A stretch of DNA of 64,000 bases from Bacteroidales bacterium (lineage in GTDB: Bacteria > Bacteroidota > Bacteroidia > Bacteroidales > UBA932): positions 124,001-188,000 of the forward strand of contig JAFQAT010000017.1 in NCBI GenBank assembly GCA_017399865.1. Reading direction: 5' to 3'. The position numbers and the translations under genes are program-made. The notes under the pieces are model-generated. The model saw only the letters and a program-made list of their open reading frames with translations, was not told where the DNA came from and ran no database searches. Of this stretch, positions 49,141 to 59,523 are shown in pieces; positions within the stretch are counted from its first letter, which is position 1; the number at the start of each line of letters is the position of its first letter.

Positions 49141-50985
49141 CTACTTCTTTACCTTTACCCTGTCCAGCAGGTCTCCGTTCAACATTCTCTCCTCAAGCGG
49201 CTTTCTGCTGTCGCTGATCTCTCCGTTGAGGTATTTTTCTGCAAGAAGCGATGCTATAGGCGCCGCCCATGTCGCTCCGAATCCTCCGTTCTCCACATAT
49301 GCGGCAACGGCGATCTTAGGGTTGTCCTTCGGTGCAAAGCAGATGAATACCGAATGGTCGTTGCCATGCGGGTTCTGTGCCGTTCCCGTCTTTCCGCAGA
49401 TGTCCAACCCCGGAACAGCCGCCACGCTTGCCGTACCCCCGGATCCGTATCCGCTGTTTACAGCCCTGTACATGCCTCCGATGACCTTGTGGAAATGGGT
49501 GGTGTCCACCATCGTATAGTTCTTCTCCTTGTATTTAGGGTCAATCGTGACGTTGTCGGAATCCTTTATGATATGTGGTGTGTAATAGAAACCTCGGTTC
49601 GCGATCGTAGCGCATAGGTTTGCGAGGTGGAGAGGTGTACATCCGATCTCACCCTGTCCGATTGAGAGCGAAATGACTGTCGTCGCCTTCCATCCTCCTT
49701 TGTTGTAGACCTTGTTGTAATATTTCGAATCCGGAATGTTTCCTCCGAGCTCTGACGGGAAATCACTGCCCAGCTTCTGGCCGAAGCCGAAACTCTTGAC
49801 ATATTCATTCCATTTGTCCATGGCCTCGTCTATCGAACCGTATTTCGGATTCTCCAGCAGGGCACGCAGCACATAGCAATAGTATGCGTTGCAGGACATC
49901 ATGATGGATTCCTCGAAGTTTAGAGGGGACTTGTGTGCATGGCATCCCAGCTTGTTCCTGCCGAAGTGGTATCCCATGCTGCAGGGATATTGCGTGTTCG
50001 GAGTAAATACACCCTCTTCCAGTCCTATCAGGCCGTTTACCAGCTTGAAGACCGATCCCGGAGGGTATGATGCCTGCACGGCTCTGTTGAACATTGGCTT
50101 GTACGGGTCTGTGGATATGCTTTTGTAGTGCTGTCCGATGTTTGCCAGCTGGTCCACGTCGATACCCGGGCTTGAAACAAGAGTAAGGATCTCTCCGGTG
50201 GACGGCTCTATGGCGACAAGGCTTCCCACCTTTCTGTTCATCAGCATCTGTCCGTAGTGCTGGAGTTCTGCATCGATGGTGGTCGTGATGTCGTCTCCCG
50301 GTACAGCCTCTACATCAAGCTCTCCATTCCTGTACCGTGATTCGATCTTGTTCCTGGAGTTCCTGAGCCAGATGTTATATCCCTTATGTCCCCTCAGTTC
50401 CTTCTCCCTGGCCGCCTCTATGCCGGTCATGCCGGCATAGTCGCCGGCCTTGTATTCGTCAGGATGCCTCTCGATGTATGATGCGTTGACTTCGGATACA
50501 TAGCCCAGAAGGTTTCCTCCTGCATTGAAAGGATACTCCCTGATGCTTCTGGCCTGTCCTCGGAAGCCCGGAAACTTATATGCTACCTCTGCAAACTTCA
50601 TGTATGTCTCCGGCGGTATCTGCTTTATCATGACCACGGACTGCCATCCGATTCTCCTACGGTTCCTGTAGAATTCGTCCATCTTCTCCTTGACGAACTC
50701 CGGAGTGATGTCCAGTACGCGGCAGAGAGCGAGAGTGTCGAATTCCTCGACTTCCTTAGGCGTTACCATGAGATCGTATGCTACCTTGTTTCCTACAAGG
50801 ATGTTTCCGTTTCTGTCATGGATGATGCCTCGGGTAGGGTATATGGTCGTGTAGACCATGGTGTTGTTCTCGGCGGAAAGCTTGTACTTGTCGTCGAGTA
50901 TCTGTATGCTGAAGAGCTTGGCTATCAGTATTGCTGCAGCCGTACAGAGTCCGATGAGGAGTTTGTTTTCCCTGTTGAGCTTCAT
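49141..50985 (-). CDS. mrdA: penicillin-binding protein 2 (elongasome transpeptidase)
   Basis: 614 residues with one N-terminal membrane helix (~8-24). A pedestal dimerisation domain (YPTRGIIHDRNGNILV) is followed by a transpeptidase domain with SYPPGSVFK (active Ser in S-x-x-K), MSCNAYY (SxN) and CGKTGTAQN (KTG). It cross-links the glycan strands made by RodA. Position in the mre operon confirms the assignment. Confidence 0.95.
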   Translation of the reverse strand: MKLNRENKLLIGLCTAAAILIAKLFSIQILDDKYKLSAENNTMVYTTIYPTRGIIHDRNGNILVGNKVAYDLMVTPKEVEEFDTLALCRVLDITPEFVKEKMDEFYRNRRRIGWQSVVMIKQIPPETYMKFAEVAYKFPGFRGQARSIREYPFNAGGNLLGYVSEVNASYIERHPDEYKAGDYAGMTGIEAAREKELRGHKGYNIWLRNSRNKIESRYRNGELDVEAVPGDDITTTIDAELQHYGQMLMNRKVGSLVAIEPSTGEILTLVSSPGIDVDQLANIGQHYKSISTDPYKPMFNRAVQASYPPGSVFKLVNGLIGLEEGVFTPNTQYPCSMGYHFGRNKLGCHAHKSPLNFEESIMMSCNAYYCYVLRALLENPKYGSIDEAMDKWNEYVKSFGFGQKLGSDFPSELGGNIPDSKYYNKVYNKGGWKATTVISLSIGQGEIGCTPLHLANLCATIANRGFYYTPHIIKDSDNVTIDPKYKEKNYTMVDTTHFHKVIGGMYRAVNSGYGSGGTASVAAVPGLDICGKTGTAQNPHGNDHSVFICFAPKDNPKIAVAAYVENGGFGATWAAPIASLLAEKYLNGEISDSRKPLEERMLNGDLLDRVKVKK

Positions 50986-50996
50986 CCCTTATCCTC

Positions 50997-51509
50997 CTAT
51001 TTGCGGTCTTCGACCGTAAGAATGTTTGTCACGATAAGGGCAAGGATGTAGTTGCATGCGAGAGAGACTCCAGTTCTGGTCAGGTTGAACCATGCCGGTC
51101 TTGTTCCTGCTCCGTCCAGAAAGACGTATATGCCGAGGAAGATGATGAGCGAGACAAGAAGGATGAAGGAGATCTTGCCTATGCCGTTCTTTCTTATCGA
51201 GAAGCTGTCGCTTCTTGTTATGATGTCTTCGCCTAGGAAGAATCGGATGAGAGGCTTGCGCATTATTGCTACAGGAACCAGTGATGCCGCGTTGAGGCCT
51301 ATGATTCCTTCTGAAAGCCAGTCAACGGAAAGTCCGGTGACGAATGCCAGGATCATGCAGAACGGAGTGGTGACAGTCAGCGGTACGCAAATGATCATTG
51401 CCGGAAGCAGGGTGAGCATGACGAAAGGACTGAAGTCAGTGAAATTGCATAACACCATCTGACCCAGCACCATCAGGAAGTAAAGCAGTCCGAAATTCTG
51501 TGTCTTCAT
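50997..51509 (-). CDS. mreD: rod-shape protein MreD
   Basis: 170 residues, strongly hydrophobic with five to six membrane helices (e.g. FVMLTLLPAMIICVPL, MILAFVTGLSVDWL). MreD links MreC to the SEDS/PBP2 synthase. The start overlaps the mreC stop by 4 bp and its end lies 11 bp before PBP2. Sequence motifs are weak in this family; gene order carries the assignment. Confidence 0.9.
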   Translation of the reverse strand: MKTQNFGLLYFLMVLGQMVLCNFTDFSPFVMLTLLPAMIICVPLTVTTPFCMILAFVTGLSVDWLSEGIIGLNAASLVPVAIMRKPLIRFFLGEDIITRSDSFSIRKNGIGKISFILLVSLIIFLGIYVFLDGAGTRPAWFNLTRTGVSLACNYILALIVTNILTVEDRK

Positions 51510-52324
51510 AGCCTGTCCTCCAGTTCCTTCATTTCTTCCTTGCCCATGTTCTCTACGACCGTCACATATCTCAATGCTCCGAAGTCCTCAAATAGGCGGA
51601 CATTGATCTCATAGGTCGCACCGTTCACTATCTTTGCCTCTCCCACTTCGCCAAGAGGGATGTCCGGAGGAAAGATGGACGAATAGCCGCTTGTATAGAC
51701 GGTGTCTCCCTTTTCGAATTCCACGTGGTGCGGAATTTCCTTCAGTATGGCTCCGTCGCTTGACATTCCGTCCCATGTCAGGGGCCCTACCGCACCCTCC
51801 ATGCCCAGACGGGCGCTTATGTTCATTTCGTGATTCTTGAACGACCTCGCATATGCATGATGGCGGCTGACGGCGTCAACGATGCCGACAGCTCCTTTGC
51901 CTGTGATGACACCCGATCCCTGTGTCACTCCATCTTCATAGCCTTTGCCTATGATCATGTAGTTGTGCTGCGTGTTGTTGCTGATCTTGGATATTTCGGC
52001 AGGTATGAATCTGTAGTTTCCGGATATGTTGCCGGAAAACTCCATGTCACGGATTTCGGCAGGCATGCTGGATTTCATCTGTTCAAGACGGAGACGCAGT
52101 TCGAAGTTTTCCTGAGCGAGCGCGTCGTTCTTCTCTTTCAGGGAGAAGTAGTCGGAAATCCTCTGCGACCCGCCCCACAGCGAAGACATCACTCTCTGTG
52201 TGCCCTTTGATATCCACATTCCCTGAAGGGTCCCGTTGTTCCTGAGCATATTCAATGCAGCCACCTCCAGAACTACGAAGATGACTGCATTGACAAGATG
52301 GTATATGAGATTGCTTTTGCGCAA
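51506..52324 (-). CDS. mreC: rod-shape protein MreC
   Basis: 272 residues: one membrane helix (~12-30), a periplasmic coiled coil (SDYFSLKEKNDALAQENFELRLRLEQMK) and a beta domain with IGKGYEDGVTQGSGVITGKGAVGIVDAVSRHHA. It scaffolds the elongasome in the periplasm and activates PBP2. It overlaps mreD and lies 4 bp after mreB. Confidence 0.93.
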   Translation of the reverse strand: MRKSNLIYHLVNAVIFVVLEVAALNMLRNNGTLQGMWISKGTQRVMSSLWGGSQRISDYFSLKEKNDALAQENFELRLRLEQMKSSMPAEIRDMEFSGNISGNYRFIPAEISKISNNTQHNYMIIGKGYEDGVTQGSGVITGKGAVGIVDAVSRHHAYARSFKNHEMNISARLGMEGAVGPLTWDGMSSDGAILKEIPHHVEFEKGDTVYTSGYSSIFPPDIPLGEVGEAKIVNGATYEINVRLFEDFGALRYVTVVENMGKEEMKELEDRL

Positions 52325-52328
52325 GGCC

Positions 52329-53351
52329 TTATCTCATGAGGAATGTATAGTTCTCTGTGTTCTTGAGGGCCAGACATGTTCCTCTTGCCACAGCCCTGAG
52401 GGGGTCGTTCGCTACGTAGAACGGTATGTTGATCTTCTCTGCAAGACGCTTTGCAAGTCCCCTGAGGAGGGATCCGCCGCCGGCAAGATGGATGCCGTTC
52501 TCCACGATGTCCGAATAAAGTTCAGGAGGGGTCTGCTCGAGCACATGAATGATTCCGCTTTCGATTCTTGCGACAGACTTGTCGAGGCAGTGCGCGATCT
52601 CCTGATATGTGATGGTCGCATGTACAGGATGGGCGGTCATGAGGTTCGGACCTGTGATTGCGTATGGTTCCGGTTCTTCTTCGAGATCTGGAATTACGGC
52701 TCCGATGGCGATCTTGATCTTCTCTGCCGTGATCTGTCCTACCCTGATGTTGTGCTGCTGACGGAGATGCTGCTGGATGTCTCCAGTGAAGACGTCACCT
52801 GCCACCTTGATCGAATCCTGTACCACGATGCCTCCGAGAGAGATGACCGCGATTTCAGTCGTACCTCCTCCTATGTCCACAACCATGTTTCCCTTAGGTG
52901 CCTCGACGTCGAGTCCGATTCCGAGAGCTGATGCCATAGGCTCATAGATCAGATACACGTCACGTCCGCCGGCATGTTCCGAAGAGTCACGCACCGCACG
53001 GATCTCGACTTCCGTCGATCCTGAAGGGATGCCGACCACCATCTTGATGTTCGGTGTGAAGAGCGACCTTCTCTTGCTGTTCACCTGCTTGATGAATCCT
53101 CGGATCATCATTTCTGCAGCGTTGAAGTCTGCGATCACTCCGTCCTTCATGGGACGTACGGTCTTTATGCCCGGATTCTCCCTTTCCTGCATGAGCTTTG
53201 CCTTCTGACCGAGAGCCAAAGCTTTGCCTGTATTGTTGTCTATCGCAACGATGCTCGGCTCGTCGAGGACGATCTGGTCGTTCTGGAAAATGACCGTATT
53301 CGCCGTTCCAAGGTCCATTGCGAGTTCTTGTGTCAAGAATGAAAATGCCAT
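52329..53351 (-). CDS. mreB: rod-shape actin homologue MreB
   Basis: 340 residues of actin/Hsp70 fold: phosphate-1 loop DLGTANTV, phosphate-2 VDIGGGTTEIAVIS, KIAIGAV, and adenosine-loop GIHLAGGGSLLRGL. Membrane-bound filaments direct lateral wall synthesis. It is the first gene of the five-gene operon on the minus strand. Length and motifs are standard. Confidence 0.97.
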   Translation of the reverse strand: MAFSFLTQELAMDLGTANTVIFQNDQIVLDEPSIVAIDNNTGKALALGQKAKLMQERENPGIKTVRPMKDGVIADFNAAEMMIRGFIKQVNSKRRSLFTPNIKMVVGIPSGSTEVEIRAVRDSSEHAGGRDVYLIYEPMASALGIGLDVEAPKGNMVVDIGGGTTEIAVISLGGIVVQDSIKVAGDVFTGDIQQHLRQQHNIRVGQITAEKIKIAIGAVIPDLEEEPEPYAITGPNLMTAHPVHATITYQEIAHCLDKSVARIESGIIHVLEQTPPELYSDIVENGIHLAGGGSLLRGLAKRLAEKINIPFYVANDPLRAVARGTCLALKNTENYTFLMR

Positions 53352-53433
53352 ATTTTGTAGTCGTTTTTCTATTTTACATATTAGGGCGTAAAATTACAAA
53401 ATTTATTATTTTTGTGAAAACTTTTTTTGACAT

Positions 53434-54138
53434 ATGGAACGAAAGAAATATGTGATAATCATGGCGGCGGGAAGCGGCACCAGAATGGGGTCGGAACTGC
53501 CGAAGCAGTTCATTGAACTTGAAGGGAAACCGATACTGCAGATGACCATTGAGACATTTGTGAACGCATGTCCTGACGTGACCGTCATCACGGTGCTTCC
53601 TGAGGCCCATATGTCATATTGGAGGAGCTTGTGCCTCAATAGGAACTTCACCTGCCCGCAGATTCTTGTAAAAGGGGGAATCACACGTTTCCATTCCGTA
53701 AGGAACGCTTTGGCGAAGGTACCCGATGGGGCGGTGGTTGCAGTCCATGACGGAGTACGTCCGCTCGTTTCTCTGGAACTTATACGTAACATGTTCGCAG
53801 AGGCGGAGGAAGTTCCAGCACTTATACCTGTCGTTCCGTGTGTCGATACGATGAAGGTTCTGGAGAAGAAGGATGATATCCTTGTGACTGTTCCCGGCGC
53901 CCATGTGGACCGGTCCGTGCTTTTCGGTGCTCAGACCCCTCAGATATTTCATTCTGAGGTCATAAAGGATGCTTATTCCCTTGCTTATGATACCGCCTTC
54001 ACCGACGACGCGTCAGTGGTGGAGAAATATGGAAAAAACCTCTCCTACGTGATGGGGGAGAGGTTTAATATAAAGATAACAACGCAGGACGATCTGCTCC
54101 TTGCGCGTGCTATTTTGTCTCTTTCTTCTTTTTCTTGA
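53434..54138 (+). CDS. ispD: 2-C-methyl-D-erythritol 4-phosphate cytidylyltransferase
   Basis: 234 residues. The nucleotide-binding loop AAGSGTRMGSELPKQF and the VVAVHDGVRPLV motif identify IspD, which couples MEP with CTP in the non-mevalonate isoprenoid pathway. A TATTTTTG box (53407-53414) is a candidate -7. The 3' end overlaps the convergent Lrp-type gene by 29 bp. It is divergent from mreB. Confidence 0.95.
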   Translation: MERKKYVIIMAAGSGTRMGSELPKQFIELEGKPILQMTIETFVNACPDVTVITVLPEAHMSYWRSLCLNRNFTCPQILVKGGITRFHSVRNALAKVPDGAVVAVHDGVRPLVSLELIRNMFAEAEEVPALIPVVPCVDTMKVLEKKDDILVTVPGAHVDRSVLFGAQTPQIFHSEVIKDAYSLAYDTAFTDDASVVEKYGKNLSYVMGERFNIKITTQDDLLLARAILSLSSFS

Positions 54139-54628
54139 CGCTTGCAGAGAAACTGGTGTTCTGATACTCCTTGACCCATACCTGACGCTCGATGGCCTGG
54201 TCAAGGGAAATCTGTGTTTCAGTCTGCTGCACGTAAGGAATCTTCTGGATCGTGTTCAGGAGTACCTGCATCAGGTGGTCATGATCGAAGCAATAGATCT
54301 TGATGAGGAGATTGTGCTTTCCTGTAACGAAGTGGCATTCAACTACTTCTGAAATATTCTTGAAGGCTTCGATTACTTCAGGGTACTTGTTTGCCTCTGA
54401 AAGGGATACGCTCACATAAGCGCATACATTGAGGCCGAGTGCCTGCGGCTTTACGAGAAGACGCGAGCCTGTGATGACTCCGTTTGCTTCGAGCCTCTTC
54501 ACTCTCTGATGGATGGCGGCTCCCGATACGTTGCATTCTCTTGCAATCTCAAGGAACGGCATTCTTGCATTCTTTACCAGATATGAAAGAATCTTCTGAT
54601 CTATCTGGTCGATCTGATAGTTTGACAT
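54110..54628 (-). CDS. Lrp/AsnC family transcriptional regulator
   Basis: 172 residues. An N-terminal winged HTH (LSYLVKNARMPFLEIARECNVSGAAIHQRVKRLEANGVI) and a C-terminal RAM effector-binding domain (AYVSVSLSEANKYPEVIEAF...GKHNLLIKIYCFDHDHLMQVL). Members sense amino acids and regulate metabolism; the target is not predictable. The tail is basic and low-complexity (KKKKKE) and overlaps ispD. Confidence 0.92.
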   Translation of the reverse strand: MSNYQIDQIDQKILSYLVKNARMPFLEIARECNVSGAAIHQRVKRLEANGVITGSRLLVKPQALGLNVCAYVSVSLSEANKYPEVIEAFKNISEVVECHFVTGKHNLLIKIYCFDHDHLMQVLLNTIQKIPYVQQTETQISLDQAIERQVWVKEYQNTSFSASVKKKKKETK

Positions 54629-54720
54629 AGTTTTACAGTTTATAACATAAATCGACCGCTAATTTAATGACAAATATTAAAATGTCAAAAAAAGCAGTCG
54701 AAAATTTACACTTCTTAATA

Positions 54721-57033
54721 TTACTTGTGTCTTTTTTTACGTCCTGTAGGTTCGGAGCTGGCGATTATTTCCTTGCACTTATCTTCTGTAAGTGTAGAAG
54801 GGTCTGTTCCTTTCGGAATCTTGTAGTTGCTGCCTGCGTGCTTTATGTAAGGTCCGTAATTGCCGTCAATCACCTGGATGTCACTGTCCTTGAATTCAGC
54901 GATGATGCCTCCAGACTTCTTGTTCATGCTGTCCTCGATGATCTTGATGCATGCTTCAAGATCTATCTTCAGCGGATCTGTGCCGCGTGGCATGGATACA
55001 TTCTTGTCACCGTACTTGATGTATGGTCCGAAACGTCCTTTTGTGCATACGATGTCGATGCCGTTCAGCTGTCCGACGGTTCTAGGCAGTTCGAACAGTT
55101 TGAGAGCCTCCTCGAGAGTGATGCTTTCTATCAGCTGTCCGGGCGCAAGACTTGCGTACTGCTTTGTGTCTCCGTCACCTTTCTGAACGTAAGGACCATA
55201 CTGTCCGAAGCGGGCAACAAGCACCTGTCCGTCTTTAGGATCTACGCCGAGCTCACGGCTTACGTTGCTGTATTCCTTGCTGCTGAGGGTTTCCTGCACC
55301 TTTGTATGGAACGGACCGTAGAAGTCAGAGATCACGCTGTTCCATACCATGTCTCCGTCTGCAATCTTGTCGAAGTCCTCTTCCACATTTGCAGTGAACT
55401 TGTAATCCAGGACGTCAGGGAAGTTCTTGACAAGATAGTCGGTAACGATCATTCCGATATCCTGTGGAAGGAGTCTGCCTTTCTCGGTGCCTACGGTTTC
55501 GGTCTTGGAAGCGGATTTTATCGTTCCGTTCTTAAGGATGAGGTTGGTGACCTGGCATTTCACTCCCGTCTTGTCTCCCTTCACGATATATCCGCGTCCC
55601 TTCGTCAGTGTCGAGATGGTCGGAGCATATGTTGACGGACGGCCGATGCCGAGCTCCTCAAGCTTCTTGACCAGAGTGGCTTCGGAATATCTCGGAGGAG
55701 CGGCAGTATACTTGCATTCAGCCGTGATCTCCTTGTCGAACATCCTGTCTCCCACATTCATTTCCGGAAGGATCACCATTTCGTCGTCCTGCTGAGGGTC
55801 GTCTGAACCTTCGATGTACAGCTTGAGGAATCCGTCGAAGAGGACCTGGCTTGCCTGGACGTTGAACTTCTCTTCTCCCTTGTCCGACGAAACCTTGATG
55901 TCGGTCTTGAGGATGCGGGCGTCAGCCATCTGTGATGCTACGGTGCGCTTCCAGATGAGTTCGTAGAGTTTCTGCTCCTGCGGAGTACCCTCTATGGAAG
56001 TGTTTTCTATATATGTAGGACGGATGGCTTCGTGAGCTTCCTGTGCTCCCTTGGCCTTTGTCTTGTACTGTCTTACCTTCGAGTATTCGTCTCCGAAGTT
56101 GTCGCAGATGAACTTCTTTGCCGTATTTATGGCTAGAGACGAAAGGTTTGTGGAGTCGGTACGCATGTAGGTTATGAGTCCGTGTTCGTAAAGCCTCTGA
56201 GCTATGCTCATGGTCTGGCTTACGGACATCCTCAGTTTTCTTGAAGCCTCCTGCTGAAGGGTCGATGTGGTGAAAGGGGCCGCAGGATAGCGGTTTCCTT
56301 CCTTCTTCTCGATGCCGCAGATTGCGAATGAGGCTCCTATACACCTCTCCAGGAATTCATGTGCCGATTCGAGGGTAGGGAATCTTCTGTCCAGAGTAGC
56401 CTTGACCAGGGTCTTTTCCGGGGTTCCTTCCGGATGGAAGATAGCGTCTACCTTATAGTATTGCTCGCTGTTGAATGCAAGGATCTCCCTTTCCCTGTCC
56501 ACAACCAGACGTAGGGCGACAGACTGCACTCTGCCGGCAGAAAGCTTCGGCTGGATCTTTCTCCATAGCACCGGTGAAAGTTCGAAGCCCACAAGACGGT
56601 CAAGCACACGTCGTGCCTGCTGCGCATTCACAAGGCTCATGTCTATTTCGCGTGGATTGGCGATGGCGTTGAGTATGGCAGGCTTGGTGATTTCATGGAA
56701 GACGATCCTCCTTGTGTTCTCCTTCTTGAGTCCGAGGGTCTCGAAAAGATGCCATGATATGGCTTCTCCTTCACGGTCTTCATCGGATGCAAGCCATACG
56801 ATCTCTGCCTCCTTTGCCGCCTTCTTCAGCTCCGACACGACCTTCTTCTTGTCTGAAGGTATCACATACTGCGGTGAGAATCCCTTGCTGACGTCGATGC
56901 TCAATTCATTGTCCTGAAGATCTCTGATGTGTCCGAAGCTGGACTTTACGGTATATGCGTTTCCCAGATATTTCTGAATGGTTCCGGCTTTTGCCGGAGA
57001 CTCTACTATTACAAGATTCTGTCCTTCCTTCAT
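54721..57033 (-). CDS. topA: DNA topoisomerase I
   Basis: 770 residues. Toprim domain at the N-terminus (LVIVESPAKAGTI, WLASDEDREGEAI), catalytic Tyr289 in TYMRTDSTN, then the toroid domain and several C-terminal repeats (VLVARFGQYGPYVQKG, CTKGRFGPYIKYG, DGNYGPYIKHA) in place of the tetracysteine zinc fingers of E. coli TopA, as usual in this phylum. It ends in a basic tail. It relaxes negative supercoils. Monocistronic. Confidence 0.96.
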   Translation of the reverse strand: MKEGQNLVIVESPAKAGTIQKYLGNAYTVKSSFGHIRDLQDNELSIDVSKGFSPQYVIPSDKKKVVSELKKAAKEAEIVWLASDEDREGEAISWHLFETLGLKKENTRRIVFHEITKPAILNAIANPREIDMSLVNAQQARRVLDRLVGFELSPVLWRKIQPKLSAGRVQSVALRLVVDREREILAFNSEQYYKVDAIFHPEGTPEKTLVKATLDRRFPTLESAHEFLERCIGASFAICGIEKKEGNRYPAAPFTTSTLQQEASRKLRMSVSQTMSIAQRLYEHGLITYMRTDSTNLSSLAINTAKKFICDNFGDEYSKVRQYKTKAKGAQEAHEAIRPTYIENTSIEGTPQEQKLYELIWKRTVASQMADARILKTDIKVSSDKGEEKFNVQASQVLFDGFLKLYIEGSDDPQQDDEMVILPEMNVGDRMFDKEITAECKYTAAPPRYSEATLVKKLEELGIGRPSTYAPTISTLTKGRGYIVKGDKTGVKCQVTNLILKNGTIKSASKTETVGTEKGRLLPQDIGMIVTDYLVKNFPDVLDYKFTANVEEDFDKIADGDMVWNSVISDFYGPFHTKVQETLSSKEYSNVSRELGVDPKDGQVLVARFGQYGPYVQKGDGDTKQYASLAPGQLIESITLEEALKLFELPRTVGQLNGIDIVCTKGRFGPYIKYGDKNVSMPRGTDPLKIDLEACIKIIEDSMNKKSGGIIAEFKDSDIQVIDGNYGPYIKHAGSNYKIPKGTDPSTLTEDKCKEIIASSEPTGRKKRHK

Positions 57034-57106
57034 GCTCGTTCCTCCGTTTTTTCAAAAGAAAGTGCAAAGTAAGGCACTTTTGGGGCAATTTTCCAAATTT
57101 TGTTGC

Positions 57107-57114
57107 TAATTTTG
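57107..57114 (+). promoter_or_regulatory. -7 promoter element of the PBP1A-ddl unit
   Basis: TAATTTTG fits the consensus, 71 bp before the preferred ATG. It argues against the frame's upstream extension to 56955. Confidence 0.5.
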
Positions 57115-57185
57115 TCGACTTAAATCCCTTGATATGCAGGGGTCACCTAAAGGTGACGGAATTGATATTTGCAACAGATTATTAT

Positions 57186-59522
57186 ATGACAGACGCAACA
57201 AAAAAGAAGATCATCAGATGGTTCTGGATTCTGTTCACGGTTCCTGTGGTTCTTGTTATTTCACTCATAGGACTGGTCTGGGCCTTGGCGGATATCCCTT
57301 CATTTGAAGAACTTGAGAATCCTGACAGCAAGCTTGCCACCCAGGTGATAGCGGAAGACGGAGAGATACTGACTACATTCCATATCGAGAACAGATCCTA
57401 TGTGGGTTATGACGAACTTTCGCCAAACCTTGTCAATGCAGCTGTGGCAACAGAGGATTCCCGCTTCTACAAGCACTCCGGAATCGATTTCGAGAGTCTT
57501 GCGCGAGTTCTGGTCAAGACTGTGCTCGGCGGAAGCTCCAGCCAGGGAGGAGGAAGTACCATAACCCAGCAGCTGGCGAAGACCCTCTATCCTCGTGAGG
57601 ACATGGGAGGATCAAAGTTCAAGATGGTCTGGACGAAGCTGAAGGAATGGGTTACTGCAGTGAAGCTGGAGCGCAGCTACACCAAGGACGAGATCATGAA
57701 CATGTACATGAACCAGGTCTTCTTCGGCAGCAATGCATATGGCATCAAGGCGGCGGCGCAGACGTTCTTCGGCAAGGCACCGATAGACCTTACTGTCGAA
57801 GAAGCGGCTACCCTCGTGGGAATGGTCAACAAACCTACCAGATACAATCCGGCCCTAAACCCGGAAAGGTCGCTTCAGCGCAGGAACCTTGTGATTTCAC
57901 GTATGGAACAGAACGGTTTCCTTACAAAGGAAGAGTGTGATTCCATCCAGCAGATTCCGATAACCCTTTCATATCAGATCCAGGACCATAATGCCGGTGT
58001 GGGTCCGTATTTCAGGGACATGCTCCGCCGTACCATGAACGCAAAGGAGCCGAAGCGTTCTTCTTACAACCAGTATGAAGACTATGTGGTGGACTCGCTT
58101 CTATGGGCAGACGATGCTTTCTACGGCTGGCTGAACAAGAACACCAAGGCAGACGGATCAAAGTACAACCTTGACAGAGACGGACTCCGCATATACACCA
58201 CGATCAATTACAAGATGCAGCAGTATGCCGAGGAGGCGGTGGCCGAACATCTTGGAAAGGATCTTCAGAAGACCTTCGACCGCCATGTCAGGTGGAACCG
58301 CAAGAAGCCTTTTGCAAGCGATGTAAGTCAGGAGCAGATAGACATGCTGATGAAGCAGGCCCGCAGATGGAGCGACAGATACCGTATCATGAAGAATAAC
58401 GGTTCTTCCGAAAAGGATATTGTCAGGAGCTTCTCCGAGCCGGTGAAGATGCGCCTTTTCTCATGGAATTCGAAAGGATACATAGACACGGTGATGACTC
58501 CGGACGATTCGATCAGATACTACAAAGGACACCTTCGTGCGGCATTCATGGCGATAGAACCGAATACAGGCCACATCAAGGCTTATGTAGGAGGTCCGAA
58601 CTACCGTTATTTCAAGTATGACAATGTCCGTCAGGGAAAGCGTCAGGTCGGTTCGACCATCAAGCCTTTCCTTTATACGCTTGCCATGCAGGAGGGCATG
58701 AGCCCGTGCGACAAGGTCGTGAACGTGCCTCAGACATTCATGGTCGGAGACACCACCTGGACTCCGAAGAGTACCGACAAGGATGAATGGATCGGTCAGA
58801 CTGTGACCTTGAAGTGGGGACTTACCAAGAGTTCGAACAACATCTCTGCATATCTGATGAAGCAGTACGGACCGGAGGCGATGGTCGAGATGATGAGGAA
58901 GATGGGAGTGGGATGCTATCTAGACGCCGTAAACCCTCTTTGCGTGGGCTCGGCAGACATTTCAGTCTTTGAAATGGTTTCCGCATATAACACATTCCCT
59001 TCGAAGGGTGTTTATGTGGAGCCGATATTCGTGACCAGGATAGAGGACAGCATGGGCAATGTGCTGGGTGAATTCAACAATAAGAAGAAGGAAGCCATCA
59101 GTGATTATACGGCATACCTCATGGCGAACCTGATGCAGGGAGTGGTCAACAGCGGAACCGGAGTGCGTCTGAGGACGAAGTACGGCCTCAAGGGAGAGAT
59201 AGCCGGCAAGACAGGTACTACGAACGATCAGTCGGACGGATGGTTCATCGGATATACTCCGTCGCTTACGGCCGGAGTATGGGTCGGTGCCGAAGACCGT
59301 CAGGTCCATTTCGAGTCCCTTTCTCTCGGTGGAGGTTCGAACATGGCGCTCCCTATCTGGGGTATATTCATGCAGAAGGTTCTGCAGGATGGTACTCTTG
59401 GAGTTTATGAGACAGACCGTTTTGTGAAGCCTATGGGCATCGAGCTGAACCTGAACTGTGACGGCAGCGATTCCGATGCTCTTGTCGCTTCCGAAGATGA
59501 AGAAGAGGATTTTTTTGAATAA
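57186..59522 (+). CDS. mrcA: bifunctional class A penicillin-binding protein 1A
   Basis: 778 residues from the ATG at 57186 (MTDATKKKIIRWFW). One membrane helix (~13-36). GT51 glycosyltransferase: VATEDSRFYKHSGID (catalytic Glu), GGSTITQQLAKTLY, and the VKLERSYTKDEI region. Transpeptidase: GSTIKPFLY (S-x-x-K), SSNNIS (SxN) and AGKTGTTND (KTG). An acidic tail (SEDEEEDFFE) ends the protein. It polymerises and cross-links peptidoglycan. ddl follows after 1 bp, so the two are co-transcribed. Confidence 0.95.
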   Translation: MTDATKKKIIRWFWILFTVPVVLVISLIGLVWALADIPSFEELENPDSKLATQVIAEDGEILTTFHIENRSYVGYDELSPNLVNAAVATEDSRFYKHSGIDFESLARVLVKTVLGGSSSQGGGSTITQQLAKTLYPREDMGGSKFKMVWTKLKEWVTAVKLERSYTKDEIMNMYMNQVFFGSNAYGIKAAAQTFFGKAPIDLTVEEAATLVGMVNKPTRYNPALNPERSLQRRNLVISRMEQNGFLTKEECDSIQQIPITLSYQIQDHNAGVGPYFRDMLRRTMNAKEPKRSSYNQYEDYVVDSLLWADDAFYGWLNKNTKADGSKYNLDRDGLRIYTTINYKMQQYAEEAVAEHLGKDLQKTFDRHVRWNRKKPFASDVSQEQIDMLMKQARRWSDRYRIMKNNGSSEKDIVRSFSEPVKMRLFSWNSKGYIDTVMTPDDSIRYYKGHLRAAFMAIEPNTGHIKAYVGGPNYRYFKYDNVRQGKRQVGSTIKPFLYTLAMQEGMSPCDKVVNVPQTFMVGDTTWTPKSTDKDEWIGQTVTLKWGLTKSSNNISAYLMKQYGPEAMVEMMRKMGVGCYLDAVNPLCVGSADISVFEMVSAYNTFPSKGVYVEPIFVTRIEDSMGNVLGEFNNKKKEAISDYTAYLMANLMQGVVNSGTGVRLRTKYGLKGEIAGKTGTTNDQSDGWFIGYTPSLTAGVWVGAEDRQVHFESLSLGGGSNMALPIWGIFMQKVLQDGTLGVYETDRFVKPMGIELNLNCDGSDSDALVASEDEEEDFFE

Positions 59523-59523
59523 T